In this document: positions 56,525 through 64,000 of the stretch, piece after piece | Position numbering within the stretch: the stretch's first letter is position 1 | Layout of the letters: the number at the start of each line of letters is the position of its first letter | Assembly (NCBI RefSeq): GCF_014297365.1 | Contig: NZ_JACOQD010000008.1 | Coordinates: 1-64,000 of the forward strand | Direction of reading: 5' to 3' | DNA from: Winogradskyella echinorum | GTDB taxonomy: Bacteria; Bacteroidota; Bacteroidia; Flavobacteriales; Flavobacteriaceae | Length of the DNA stretch: 64,000 bases | Notes under the pieces: generated by a model | The model's input: only the letters and a program-made list of their open reading frames with translations | What the model was told of the DNA's origin: nothing | Databases searched by the model: none | Program-made: the position numbers and the translations under genes

Positions 56525-57901
56525 ATTATATACGCGATATTAGACATAGAAACTACAGGTGGAAAATACAATGAAGAAGGTATAACCGAAATTGCTATTC
56601 ATAAATTTGACGGTCATAAAGTTACAGATAAGTTCATTTCTTTAGTAAACCCAGAGCGCGAAATTCAACCATTTGTTGTTAATCTTACAGGCATAAACTC
56701 TAATATGCTTAAAAATGCACCTAAGTTTTATGAGGTTGCAAAGCGTATTGTAGAAATTACAGAAGATTGTATCATAGTAGCCCATAATTCATCTTTTGAT
56801 TATAGAATTCTTAAAACTGAGTTTAAACGGTTAGGCTTTCCTTACAAACGCAAAACGCTTTGCACAGTAGAACTTTCTAAACAATTAATTCCTAATATGG
56901 AATCTTATAGTTTAGGCAAGCTTACACGTGCATTAGGAATCCCTGTAAGTGATAGACATAGAGCTAATGGAGATGCTGTAGCTACTGTAAAGCTGTTTAA
57001 AATGCTTTTGAATAAGGATTTAGATAAGGTCATTATTAAAAATGCCGTTAAAATTGAACAAAAATCTAAAATAGCTCCAAACCTTAGGGAGATTATAGAT
57101 AAGTTGCCAAGTGAAACTGGTGTTTATTATATTCATAATGATAAAGGAGATATTATTTATATAGGTAAAAGCAATAATATTAAAAAACGAATTACTCAAC
57201 ACTTTACAAATAGTGGATCTAAGTCTAAAAAAATTCAAAAATTAGTTAGTGCCGTTACTTATGAAAAGACCGGTAGCGAGTTAGCTGCATTATTAAAAGA
57301 AAGTGCAGAAATTAAAAAAAACAAACCTATTTTTAATAGAGCATTACGAAGAACAATATTTACCCACGCTCTTTATAGTTTTATTGACGAAAATGGCTAT
57401 ATAAATTTAAAAATTGACAAAGCTGATGGTAGTCAATCACCAATAACAACATTTAGTACCAGAGCTAGTGGAAAACATTTTATGTTTAAAAATGTGGATG
57501 ATTATAATCTTTGCCAAAAACTAACAGGTTTATACGATACTAAATCTAGTTGTTTTAAATACGATGTTAAAGAGTGTAATGGTGCTTGCATTAATGAAGA
57601 ACCTGCGGACAGTTATAATAAACGTGTTAATCTTTTAATTGAAAAATATAGCTACTCTAATAAAAATATGCTCTTAATTGATAGAGGACGTGATATTGAT
57701 GAAAAAAGTGTGTTTTTAATTGAGAATGGCATATTTAAAGGCTTTGGTTTTTTTGATTTAAACCATCAGATAAACAATAAAGAGATTCTAGAATCACTAA
57801 TAACCCCAATGCAAAATAATAGAGATACGCAGCATATTATACAAAGTTATATGCGTAGAAATAAACGTTTAAAAATTATTGATTTAAATCTGAAGCCTTA
57901 A
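56525..57901 (+). CDS. DEDDh exonuclease / GIY-YIG nuclease fusion, apparent ATT start
   Basis: 458 residues if read from the ATT at 56525. The frame is uninterrupted from there to 57901, but no ATG, GTG or TTG lies between the upstream stop (56507) and 56705. The missing part is essential: IYAILDIETTGGKYNEEG holds D7 and E9 of the DEDDh exonuclease, so the ATG at 56705 would remove the active site. HNSSFDYRIL and HRANGDAVAT supply the other exonuclease residues. A GIY-YIG domain starts at about G199 (GVYYIHNDKGDIIYIGKSN, ITQHF), followed by a UvrC-like Cys-containing tail (CNGACINEEPADSYN). Expected role: DNA repair. Confidence 0.88.
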   Translation: MIYAILDIETTGGKYNEEGITEIAIHKFDGHKVTDKFISLVNPEREIQPFVVNLTGINSNMLKNAPKFYEVAKRIVEITEDCIIVAHNSSFDYRILKTEFKRLGFPYKRKTLCTVELSKQLIPNMESYSLGKLTRALGIPVSDRHRANGDAVATVKLFKMLLNKDLDKVIIKNAVKIEQKSKIAPNLREIIDKLPSETGVYYIHNDKGDIIYIGKSNNIKKRITQHFTNSGSKSKKIQKLVSAVTYEKTGSELAALLKESAEIKKNKPIFNRALRRTIFTHALYSFIDENGYINLKIDKADGSQSPITTFSTRASGKHFMFKNVDDYNLCQKLTGLYDTKSSCFKYDVKECNGACINEEPADSYNKRVNLLIEKYSYSNKNMLLIDRGRDIDEKSVFLIENGIFKGFGFFDLNHQINNKEILESLITPMQNNRDTQHIIQSYMRRNKRLKIIDLNLKP

Positions 57902-57919
57902 TTTTCGTACTTTTAAAAC

Positions 57920-58753
57920 ATGGAACCAGAGAATAAACACAATTGGAAAACCAAGCTTCATGAAATAATTTATGAGGCAGATACTCCTAGCGGAAAATTA
58001 TTCGACGTAATTCTACTAATTACAATTATAGCTAGTATTATTTTAGTAATGTTAGAGAGCATTGCTAGTTTTGATGCTAAGTATCATAACTTTTTAAATA
58101 TTTCTGAATGGCTAATTACTATTTTATTTACCGTTGAGTATATTTTAAGAATTATAACGGTAAAAAAACCTTTAAAATATATTACAAGTTTTTACGGAAT
58201 CATAGATTTATTATCTACAATACCAAAATACTTATCATTGATATTTGTTGGTACTCATGCACTAGTCGCCTTAAGAGCATTGCGTTTGTTACGAGTATTT
58301 AGAATTTTAAAATTAGCTAGATATTCAGGAGCATCGAACAAACTAATTGTAGCACTTAAAGCAAGTAGAATTAAAATATCTGTTTTCTTATTTGCCGTTG
58401 TTATAATATCAATAATCTTAGGTACTATAATGTATTTGGTTGAAGGAGAAGAAAATGGGTTTACCAATATTCCAAAAAGTGTGTACTGGTGTATTGTAAC
58501 ATTAACAACCGTAGGTTATGGTGATATTACTCCACACACAGCTTTAGGTCAATTTATAGCAACTATAGTTATGATTTTAGGTTATGGTATTATTGCAGTA
58601 CCTACAGGAATAGTTACTGCAGAAATGACTAAAACCCGAGACGAAAAACCTCAAATAAACACTCAATGTTGTTCTAACTGTTTAGCGCAGAAGCATCAAG
58701 ATGATGCTGAGTTTTGTCATAAATGTGGTTGTAAATTGCATTATGACAAATAA
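57920..58753 (+). CDS. Voltage-gated-type potassium channel with C-terminal zinc ribbon
   Basis: Ion transporter of 277 residues. Six TM segments: S1 about 26-48, an S4 with regularly spaced arginines (LRALRLLRVFRILKLARYSG), and the pore with selectivity filter TTVGYGD. After S6 the cytoplasmic tail holds two CxxC pairs (CCSNCLAQK, CHKCGCK), a small zinc ribbon. Full length suggests a Kv-like channel. Its last 11 bp overlap miaA, implying coupled translation. Confidence 0.94.
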   Translation: MEPENKHNWKTKLHEIIYEADTPSGKLFDVILLITIIASIILVMLESIASFDAKYHNFLNISEWLITILFTVEYILRIITVKKPLKYITSFYGIIDLLSTIPKYLSLIFVGTHALVALRALRLLRVFRILKLARYSGASNKLIVALKASRIKISVFLFAVVIISIILGTIMYLVEGEENGFTNIPKSVYWCIVTLTTVGYGDITPHTALGQFIATIVMILGYGIIAVPTGIVTAEMTKTRDEKPQINTQCCSNCLAQKHQDDAEFCHKCGCKLHYDK

Positions 58754-59648
58754 CAATACTCTTATCTCTATAGTTGGACCTACAGCTATTGGTAAAACGG
58801 CTTTAAGTATAAAGTTAGCTCAATATTTTAATACTGAAATCATTTCAGCTGATTCCCGACAGTTTTATAAAGAAATGAATATCGGTACAGCTGTTCCATC
58901 TGCAGAAGAGCTTAATGCTGCTCAACATCATTTTATTCAGCATAAGTCCATAAAAGAAAATTATAATGTTGGCGATTTTGAACGTGATGCCATTTCTAAA
59001 TTAAAAATATTACATCAAAAAAAACCAATAGTTATTATGGTCGGTGGCTCTGGTTTATACGTTAAAGCTGTGAGTAAAGGTTTAGATTATTTTCCAGAAG
59101 TCGATACAACAATAAGAACAAAACTTAATGCACAACTTGAAGCGAAAGGCTTAAATCCACTACAAGAACAATTAAAAACTTTAGATCATAAAGCCTATAA
59201 AACCATTGCAATAGCAAATCCACAGCGCGTGATAAGAGCTTTAGAAATATGTATTGGTACCGGCAAACCGTATACATCGTTTTTAACAAACCCTGAAAAA
59301 AGTCGAAATTTTAAAACTATTTCCATTGGCCTAAATGCAGAACGCTCTATCATTTATGATAGAATTAACCAACGTGTAGATATTATGGTTAAAAATGGAT
59401 TACTAAATGAAGTTGAAGCTTTAATACCTCACAAAGACTTAAATGCTTTAAATACAGTTGGCTACAAAGAATTATTTGAATATTTTGAAGGAAATTCAAC
59501 TTTAGATTTTGCAATTTCTGAAATTAAAAAAAATACCAGACGATTTGCAAAACGTCAACTCACTTGGTTTAGAAAAGATGACTCAATAAAGTGGTTCGAT
59601 TATAAAACTGAAGTTAAAACCATAATTGAATTTATAGAAAACTTTTGA
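58743..59648 (+). CDS. miaA: tRNA dimethylallyltransferase
   Basis: Adds the dimethylallyl group to A37 of tRNAs reading UNN codons; 301 residues from the ATG at 58743. The longer frame starting at 58701 lies within the channel gene. SIVGPTAIGKTALSIKLAQ is the P-loop, ISADSRQFYKEMNIGTAVPS follows, and NYNVGDFERDAI, VGGSGLYVKAVSKGLD and NTVGYKELFEYFEG are the family motifs, ending RRFAKRQLTWFRKDDSIKWF. It overlaps the channel gene by 11 bp. Confidence 0.97.
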   Translation: MTNNNTLISIVGPTAIGKTALSIKLAQYFNTEIISADSRQFYKEMNIGTAVPSAEELNAAQHHFIQHKSIKENYNVGDFERDAISKLKILHQKKPIVIMVGGSGLYVKAVSKGLDYFPEVDTTIRTKLNAQLEAKGLNPLQEQLKTLDHKAYKTIAIANPQRVIRALEICIGTGKPYTSFLTNPEKSRNFKTISIGLNAERSIIYDRINQRVDIMVKNGLLNEVEALIPHKDLNALNTVGYKELFEYFEGNSTLDFAISEIKKNTRRFAKRQLTWFRKDDSIKWFDYKTEVKTIIEFIENF

Positions 59649-59658
59649 TAAAAAATAA

Positions 59659-59690
59659 GACCTTTCAGGTTTTAAAAATCCTGAAAGGTC
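59659..59690. terminator. Terminator between miaA and the OmpR-type regulator
   Basis: 11-bp stem GACCTTTCAGG / CCTGAAAGGTC with a 10-nt loop. The T-run is on the minus-strand side (TTATTTTTT), so it may act mainly for the minus-strand operon and also for miaA. Confidence 0.65.
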
Positions 59691-59714
59691 TACTATATAT
59701 CTGTATTTATTTGC

Positions 59715-60422
59715 TTACTGATTGTTTACTACCAATCTAAACCCTTCGCCATGAATGTTTAATATTTCAACGTTAGGATCTGGTTTTAAATATTTACGCA
59801 GTTTTGCAATATAAACATCCATACTACGAGATGTAAAATAATTATCATCTCTCCAGATTTTTGTTAACGCTAATTCTCTTGGCATTAAATCATTTTCATG
59901 CAGAGCTAACAAACGTAACAATTCATTTTCTTTTGGTGATAGCTTAGAAGGTTCACCACCATCAAATTTTAAAAAGCGAAGTTTTGAGTTAAGATCAAAA
60001 CGACCAATTTTAAACTCAAACTGCTTACTATCTGCAACCGTATCCGTAGCTTTACGTTGCATAATGGCTTTTATTTTCATTAATAACACCTCACTATCAA
60101 AAGGTTTGTTGAGGTAATCGTCTGCACCTACTTTGTAACCTTTTAATACATCTTCCTTCATAGCTTTAGCTGTTAAGAAAATAATAGGTACATCTGTATT
60201 TTTTTCGCGAATCTCCTTAGCTAAAGTAAACCCGTCTTTATATGGCATCATTACATCCAAAATACAAAGATCGTAATCATCCTTTTTAAACTTTTCAAAA
60301 CCTTCCATTCCATTTTTGGCATGGACTACTTCGTAATCGTTCATCATTAAATAATCTTTTAAAACAGTTCCAAAATTTGGATCGTCTTCAACCAAAAGAA
60401 TTTTCTTGTTTTGTTCTTCCAT
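59715..60422 (-). CDS. OmpR-family response regulator (RprY-like)
   Basis: Response regulator of 235 residues. The receiver has ILLVEDDPNFGTVLKDYLMM with D13/D14, phospho-acceptor D56 (LCILDVMMPYKDGF) and PIIFLTAKAM. The winged-helix DNA-binding domain follows (KLSPKENELLRLLALHENDL, MDVYIAKLRKYLKPDPNVEI, NIHGEGFRLVV). It is 9 bp downstream of its kinase gene. In Bacteroides the related RprXY pair controls membrane and stress genes; the target here is unknown. TTAAC repeats before the kinase gene may be its own site. Confidence 0.95.
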   Translation of the reverse strand: MEEQNKKILLVEDDPNFGTVLKDYLMMNDYEVVHAKNGMEGFEKFKKDDYDLCILDVMMPYKDGFTLAKEIREKNTDVPIIFLTAKAMKEDVLKGYKVGADDYLNKPFDSEVLLMKIKAIMQRKATDTVADSKQFEFKIGRFDLNSKLRFLKFDGGEPSKLSPKENELLRLLALHENDLMPRELALTKIWRDDNYFTSRSMDVYIAKLRKYLKPDPNVEILNIHGEGFRLVVNNQ

Positions 60423-60431
60423 AATTTGTTT

Positions 60432-62000
60432 TTATGATATTAATGGCATCTTTATAATAAAAGTACTGCCTTTTCCTTTTTCACTTTCTACTGATATATG
60501 ACCTTGATGGTCATCTACTATTCTTTTTACATAAGCTAAACCTAACCCATGACCTTTTACATTATGTACATTACCTGTATGTTCTCTATAAAACTTCTCA
60601 AACACACGCTTAGCAACTTGTTTAGACATACCGTTACCTTGGTCAGTTATTTTTAATATAACATTGTTACCAACATTTTCAGTAAACACGTCTATTTTTG
60701 GTGCATTATCTGAATATTTTATAGCATTATCTAATATATTAACGATCACATTTGTAAAATGAGTTTCGTTAGCTAAAATTGATGACTTAACAGCGTTTAA
60801 ATGCGTTTTAACATACCCTTTTCTATCTTCTACTATTAGCTCTACATGAGTTATCGCATCTTCAACTAGGTCGTGTAACTTTAAACGTTCCTTACTAATA
60901 TTTAGTTCATTTTTCTCTAGTTTAGAGATTCGTAATACATTTTCTACTTGTGCATGCATACGCTTATTCTCTTCCTTTATCATTCCTAAGTATCGCTTTA
61001 CCTTATCTTGGTCGCCAATTATTTTAGGATTCTTTATTGAGTCTAAAGCTAAATTTATAGTTGCTATTGGTGTTTTAAACTCGTGCGTCATATTATTAAT
61101 AAAATCAGTCTTTATCTGTGATATTTGACGTTGCTTTATTAATTGATATATAGCACTAGCATAGGCAATGATTATAATCCCTGTAAATATTATTGATAAA
61201 ACTATCATCCATAAAATTGAGGATACTAAATATTTTTCCCTATCCGGAAAATCTACCCAAAGCGTGTAACTACTTTCATTGTTATTATCTAAAAAAATAG
61301 GAACACCATGAAAAGCATTTTCTTTTTCAAAGTTTTCTGTTTGCACTTTAGTTGCTAAATCATCGTCGTAAATAGAAAACTCAAAGTCTAAATCGATTCC
61401 TTCACCTCTTAATTGTCTTCTTAATAAAGTTTCTACTTGTACGGCAGTAATACGTTTATAAATTGGAATATCCTTTAGTAAATCCTTAAATGTATCCTCC
61501 AACATTTGCTTATCTAAAGCTGGCATTGAAGAATACTGTATCAGCCTTTTATCTGGCGTAATACTTTTTTTACCATCTATATTCGTTTTATTATATATTT
61601 CTGTGACACGTTCATTAGACAACTTACTAATATTAAAACTGTCTGCATCAATTTCAAAGAACAAAGAAGGTACTTTAAAGCGCTCTTCTAAAACCGTATT
61701 ACGATGTATTATGGTTTTATCATTTATATCGTCTTCTGAGGTTATAAAAAGTTGTCTAATTCCAGAAGAATCAGCTACTGCACCTTCAACTAAATAGGGC
61801 TGAATTTTAATTGCATAATTTCTCAGCTCCATCTCTGCTATGTCTCGCGACACATAAGTTAATGCATGTTTTACATTTAATGTAAAATTTTGATCTTCAT
61901 TTTCTAAACTATCATTTATAAAAAATGATTGCACAAAAATAATACCAATGAGAGATAAACTCATTAACACCACCAATAAGACGAATAGCTTTTTACCCAT
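60432..62000 (-). CDS. Sensor histidine kinase (RprX-like)
   Basis: Membrane kinase of 522 residues. TM1 is at about 5-27, a periplasmic sensor domain of about 230 residues follows, and TM2 is near 260-285 (ILWMIVLSIIFTGIIIIAYA). The HisKA domain has FINNMTHEFKTPIATINLAL with H306, and the HATPase domain has NVIVNILDNAIKYSDNAPKI, ITDQGNGMSK and GHGLGLAYVKRIVDDHQGHI. No HAMP domain is obvious. It forms an operon with the response regulator below and with coaE and YbbR upstream (72-bp gap). Confidence 0.94.
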   Translation of the reverse strand: MGKKLFVLLVVLMSLSLIGIIFVQSFFINDSLENEDQNFTLNVKHALTYVSRDIAEMELRNYAIKIQPYLVEGAVADSSGIRQLFITSEDDINDKTIIHRNTVLEERFKVPSLFFEIDADSFNISKLSNERVTEIYNKTNIDGKKSITPDKRLIQYSSMPALDKQMLEDTFKDLLKDIPIYKRITAVQVETLLRRQLRGEGIDLDFEFSIYDDDLATKVQTENFEKENAFHGVPIFLDNNNESSYTLWVDFPDREKYLVSSILWMIVLSIIFTGIIIIAYASAIYQLIKQRQISQIKTDFINNMTHEFKTPIATINLALDSIKNPKIIGDQDKVKRYLGMIKEENKRMHAQVENVLRISKLEKNELNISKERLKLHDLVEDAITHVELIVEDRKGYVKTHLNAVKSSILANETHFTNVIVNILDNAIKYSDNAPKIDVFTENVGNNVILKITDQGNGMSKQVAKRVFEKFYREHTGNVHNVKGHGLGLAYVKRIVDDHQGHISVESEKGKGSTFIIKMPLIS

Positions 62001-62009
62001 CAGTCAAAT

Positions 62010-62056
62010 TTAACATTTTAACATTTAGTATAAATTAGGTTTAACCATACATTAAC
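62010..62056 (-). promoter_or_regulatory. Repeated TTAAC motifs upstream of the kinase gene
   Basis: On the plus strand TTAAC starts at 62010, 62018, 62041 and 62052. The last two are 11 bp apart, the usual spacing of OmpR-family direct repeats. An additional perfect inverted repeat ATTAACAA / TTGTTAAT lies at 62051-62071. A regulator site is possible, not shown. Confidence 0.35.
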
Positions 62057-62071
62057 AAAAGAATTGTTAAT
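62051..62071. repeat. Inverted repeat ATTAACAA / TTGTTAAT
   Basis: Perfect 8-bp arms (62051-62058 and 62064-62071) with a 5-nt centre, 2 bp from the coaE stop. There is no T-run, so it is more likely a binding site than a terminator. Confidence 0.5.
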
Positions 62072-62072
62072 C

Positions 62073-62663
62073 TTAGCAATTTAATAGACGAAGTAATTGC
62101 TGATGAATGTCTTTGGCTTGCGCTTTGGCTGTTTCTAAATCGTTATTAACGATAACAAAATCAGATCTTTTAACCTTTTCATCATCAGATAATTGATTAT
62201 TAATAATAGATTGAATTTTTTCTTTAGACGCATTGTCGCGTTGCATAACACGTTTAATTCTTAAATCTTTATCTGCAATAACGGTTATAATGTAATCGTA
62301 TTGGTTTTCAAGGTTGTTTTCAAAAATAATTGCAGCTTCCTTAATAATATATGGAGCATCTTGTTTTTTAAGCCAACGCTTAAAGTGAGATGCCACTTTA
62401 GGGTGCACAATCGCATTCATTTTAGATAGCAAAGACTTATCATTAAATATTTTAGATGCCAAATAAGGTCTATTTAACTTATCGTGTTTATAAGCAGATT
62501 CACCAAATAACTGAATAAGTTTACGTTTAATCACCTTAGAACGGTTCATTAAAGCTTTAGCTTCATCATCTGCTATGTATACAGGTATATCAAAAGCTTT
62601 AAAACATTTTAAAATTGTTGTTTTGCCACTACCTATTCCACCTGTAAGTCCTACTACTTTCAT
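62073..62663 (-). CDS. coaE: Dephospho-CoA kinase
   Basis: Last step of coenzyme A synthesis, phosphorylating the 3'-OH of dephospho-CoA; 196 residues. MKVVGLTGGIGSGKTTILKC gives the Walker A motif, IPVYIADDEAKALMN and LIQLFGESAYKH follow, and IKEAAIIFENNLENQYDYII plus RVMQRDNASKEKIQSIINNQ complete the family pattern. It sits 1 bp after the YbbR gene and is presumably transcribed together with it. Confidence 0.96.
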   Translation of the reverse strand: MKVVGLTGGIGSGKTTILKCFKAFDIPVYIADDEAKALMNRSKVIKRKLIQLFGESAYKHDKLNRPYLASKIFNDKSLLSKMNAIVHPKVASHFKRWLKKQDAPYIIKEAAIIFENNLENQYDYIITVIADKDLRIKRVMQRDNASKEKIQSIINNQLSDDEKVKRSDFVIVNNDLETAKAQAKDIHQQLLRLLNC

Positions 62664-62664
62664 C

Positions 62665-63627
62665 TTATAGCTTAATAAAATCTATCCGTTTTTGTTTTAT
62701 ACTTACGCGCTTTATAAATTTAGGTTTTTCAACAACTTTAGGCACAAAATAAGATTGATCATTTTTTATATCGCCATAATTACATTCTATTATAAAGTCT
62801 GAAGCTTTAATAGATTTATAATTTTCTAAATCTACATAATAAGATAATGTTACTGACTTAGGAAAATAATTAATTACAACGTCACTTGGTTTGTTGGTAA
62901 TTGTAATGGGCACTTCAATTGTGCCTTCTGTAAACCGAGTTACCTCAGCTCTTACATCTACTGATTTAGGAAACACTTCAATGTTTTGATATTCTGAAAT
63001 ATCTATATCGATGTTTTCAGATATATTACTTTTAACATCTTTGAGGATTAATTCGTTTGTTGTTAATGTATTTATCTTATCAACTTCAGAGGCTGCACCT
63101 ACAATTTTCACACTATCTACGTTAAAACCAAAATTCCCTTTAACATCATATCCAATAGCATAATTTATAGTCCCAGTAAAAGTTACTGGCACTAATTTGG
63201 AAGCCCTTTTAGAATAGGCAATATTAAGTGTATCTGGCAGAAGTGATAGAACCTTATAAGATTTTCCTAATTGTTCCTCAATAAGATACTTGTGCTTTTG
63301 CACATCGAAAATATATAAATTAGGTTTTGGTGTGACGTTAGTTTTGGCATCTAATACTATTTCCGTTGATTTATTAAATAAATATGGTAATAATGTAAAC
63401 CCTTTAGCTTCAATGTACGCACTTACAAAATTTGCAGAATCGTTTTGTATTACAATCTCATCTTCAGTATTTCTAAGATTTACCTTTAGCTTTATAGCTT
63501 GCTTGTAGTCATTTGAAAGTTTAGAGAAAATAAGAAATATAAATGCTATAGCAAAGAATAAGCTAAAACGTTTTACGTTTTTCTTTTTTAAATAATCCGA
63601 TAGACTTATTTTCTTTTTAGAATTCAT
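62665..63627 (-). CDS. YbbR-like domain protein (CdaR-like)
   Basis: Membrane-anchored protein of 320 residues. One TM segment near the N-terminus (FSLFFAIAFIFLIFSKL) follows a lysine-rich start. The outer part has repeated YbbR-type beta domains (VNLRNTEDEIVIQNDSANFV, VPVTFTGTINYAIGYDVKGN, IEVPITITNKPSDVVINYFP). In other bacteria such proteins regulate the cyclic-di-AMP synthase CdaA; no such gene is seen here. It lies 6 bp after the glycosyltransferase gene and 1 bp before coaE. Confidence 0.88.
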   Translation of the reverse strand: MNSKKKISLSDYLKKKNVKRFSLFFAIAFIFLIFSKLSNDYKQAIKLKVNLRNTEDEIVIQNDSANFVSAYIEAKGFTLLPYLFNKSTEIVLDAKTNVTPKPNLYIFDVQKHKYLIEEQLGKSYKVLSLLPDTLNIAYSKRASKLVPVTFTGTINYAIGYDVKGNFGFNVDSVKIVGAASEVDKINTLTTNELILKDVKSNISENIDIDISEYQNIEVFPKSVDVRAEVTRFTEGTIEVPITITNKPSDVVINYFPKSVTLSYYVDLENYKSIKASDFIIECNYGDIKNDQSYFVPKVVEKPKFIKRVSIKQKRIDFIKL

Positions 63628-63633
63628 ACTTAA

Positions 63634-64000
63634 CTAAAAAAATAAATTAGGGAATACTTCCTTAGGATTTCTTCTCAATACTGCAATGTTAACTACTGAT
63701 TTTAAAAACCCATAGCCATATCCAAAAAACTGGACTAAAATAGCAATTAAAGCCTGAAAGGCAACTAAAAGGCTTTTACAAGAAATTAGTGCTAATATAA
63801 AGGCTATTATTAAATAGGATAGATAAAAATATATAGGCAACGTTATATTAAATATCATCAATACAACTGATACTATTAAACCAAGACTAAATAATGTTGG
63901 AAACCAGTACACAATACTTTTTGAATCTGGATGCCATTGATTTAAAATTGGTCTTACCATTCCAAACTTATTAACCTGCTTGTAGAATTTAGACCAAGAA
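63634..64000 (-). CDS. Membrane glycosyltransferase, C-terminal part (continues beyond window)
   Basis: The frame is open through the ATG at 63960 to the window edge (upstream residues SWSKFYKQVNKFG), so the true start lies outside. The visible part is the end of a GT2-type membrane glycosyltransferase: KFGMVRPILNQWHPDSKSIVYWF, as in family members with a C-terminal membrane region, and two to three hydrophobic segments follow (SLGLIVSVVLMIFNITLPIY, YLSYLIIAFILALISC). The catalytic domain is not in view, so the sugar is unknown. It is first in the operon glycosyltransferase-YbbR-coaE. Confidence 0.75.
   Translation of the reverse strand, partial: SWSKFYKQVNKFGMVRPILNQWHPDSKSIVYWFPTLFSLGLIVSVVLMIFNITLPIYFYLSYLIIAFILALISCKSLLVAFQALIAILVQFFGYGYGFLKSVVNIAVLRRNPKEVFPNLFF

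Noticed and set aside
56460..56704. Exonuclease/GIY-YIG gene as a pseudogene or frameshift
   Set aside because: The N-terminal exonuclease sequence is in the same frame without stop; only the start codon is unusual.

Overview
This is an AT-rich 64-kb stretch of a Bacteroidota chromosome, most likely a marine member of the Flavobacteriaceae; genus is not determinable by eye. The evidence is a type IX secretion (type B) C-terminal sorting domain, many short-leader lipoproteins, a CarboxypepD_reg/DUF5686 outer-membrane protein, the redox protein YtxJ, an RprX/RprY-like two-component pair, a glutamine cyclotransferase, and sixteen Bacteroidota-type -7 boxes (TAnnTTTG) just upstream of genes. No phage, plasmid, transposase, CRISPR array, rRNA or tRNA was seen. 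It looks like core chromosome with small lineage-specific inserts.

Layout. 1-4.2 kb: 3' end of a repeat-rich T9SS cargo protein, lpdA and fabV. 4.3-8 kb: an M50/TPR membrane protease, facing a LytS/LytTR-type two-component operon and a GYF-like gene. 8-10.4 kb: a compact operon of an ExbB/MotA-like mini channel, a secreted esterase with TPRs and a TonB_C-like lipoprotein. 10.5-12.7 kb: DUF2721, an ECF sigma factor overlapping a 56-aa gene, and an MscS-type channel. 12.7-20.4 kb: katG, DUF2007, an ABC-F ATPase, a thioredoxin-fold lipoprotein, transaldolase-like Fsa and an SDR. 20.45 kb: the SRP RNA with a textbook promoter. 20.6-31.6 kb: glutamine cyclotransferase, cell-surface proteins and hydrolases, glyA, fahA, and an RluA-type pseudouridine synthase. 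31.8-37.4 kb: two tandem paralogous lipoproteins, an AraC regulator, an SDR, a membrane protein and YtxJ. 37.6-44.8 kb: clpB, a TetR/thioesterase pair with matching operators, deoC, an NTF2-histidine phosphatase fusion, a DUF6503 lipoprotein and smpB. 44.9-50.8 kb: a DUF5686 protein, small exported proteins, a repeat-filled gap and an Xaa-Pro peptidase. 50.9-59.6 kb: pcm, a Gfo/Idh oxidoreductase, 3-hydroxybutyryl-CoA dehydrogenase, a four-helix-bundle cassette, DUF1015, YggS, an exonuclease/GIY-YIG protein with an apparent ATT start, a K+ channel and miaA. 59.7-64 kb: a minus-strand operon of a glycosyltransferase (cut by the window), YbbR, coaE, a histidine kinase and an OmpR-type regulator.

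Most genes are housekeeping or envelope functions in short operons. The least ordinary pieces are the ExbB-like/esterase/TonB_C-like operon, the TetR module with two 20-bp operators, the inverted repeat pair with swapped hairpin cores at 48.6 kb, the four-helix-bundle cassette with its heptamer array, and the missing canonical start codon of the exonuclease gene. No clearly new defence or mobile system is evident. Several start sites were moved from the longest ORF to an internal ATG, because the longer ORF began at a TTG lying in a promoter box, an operator or an untranslated region.
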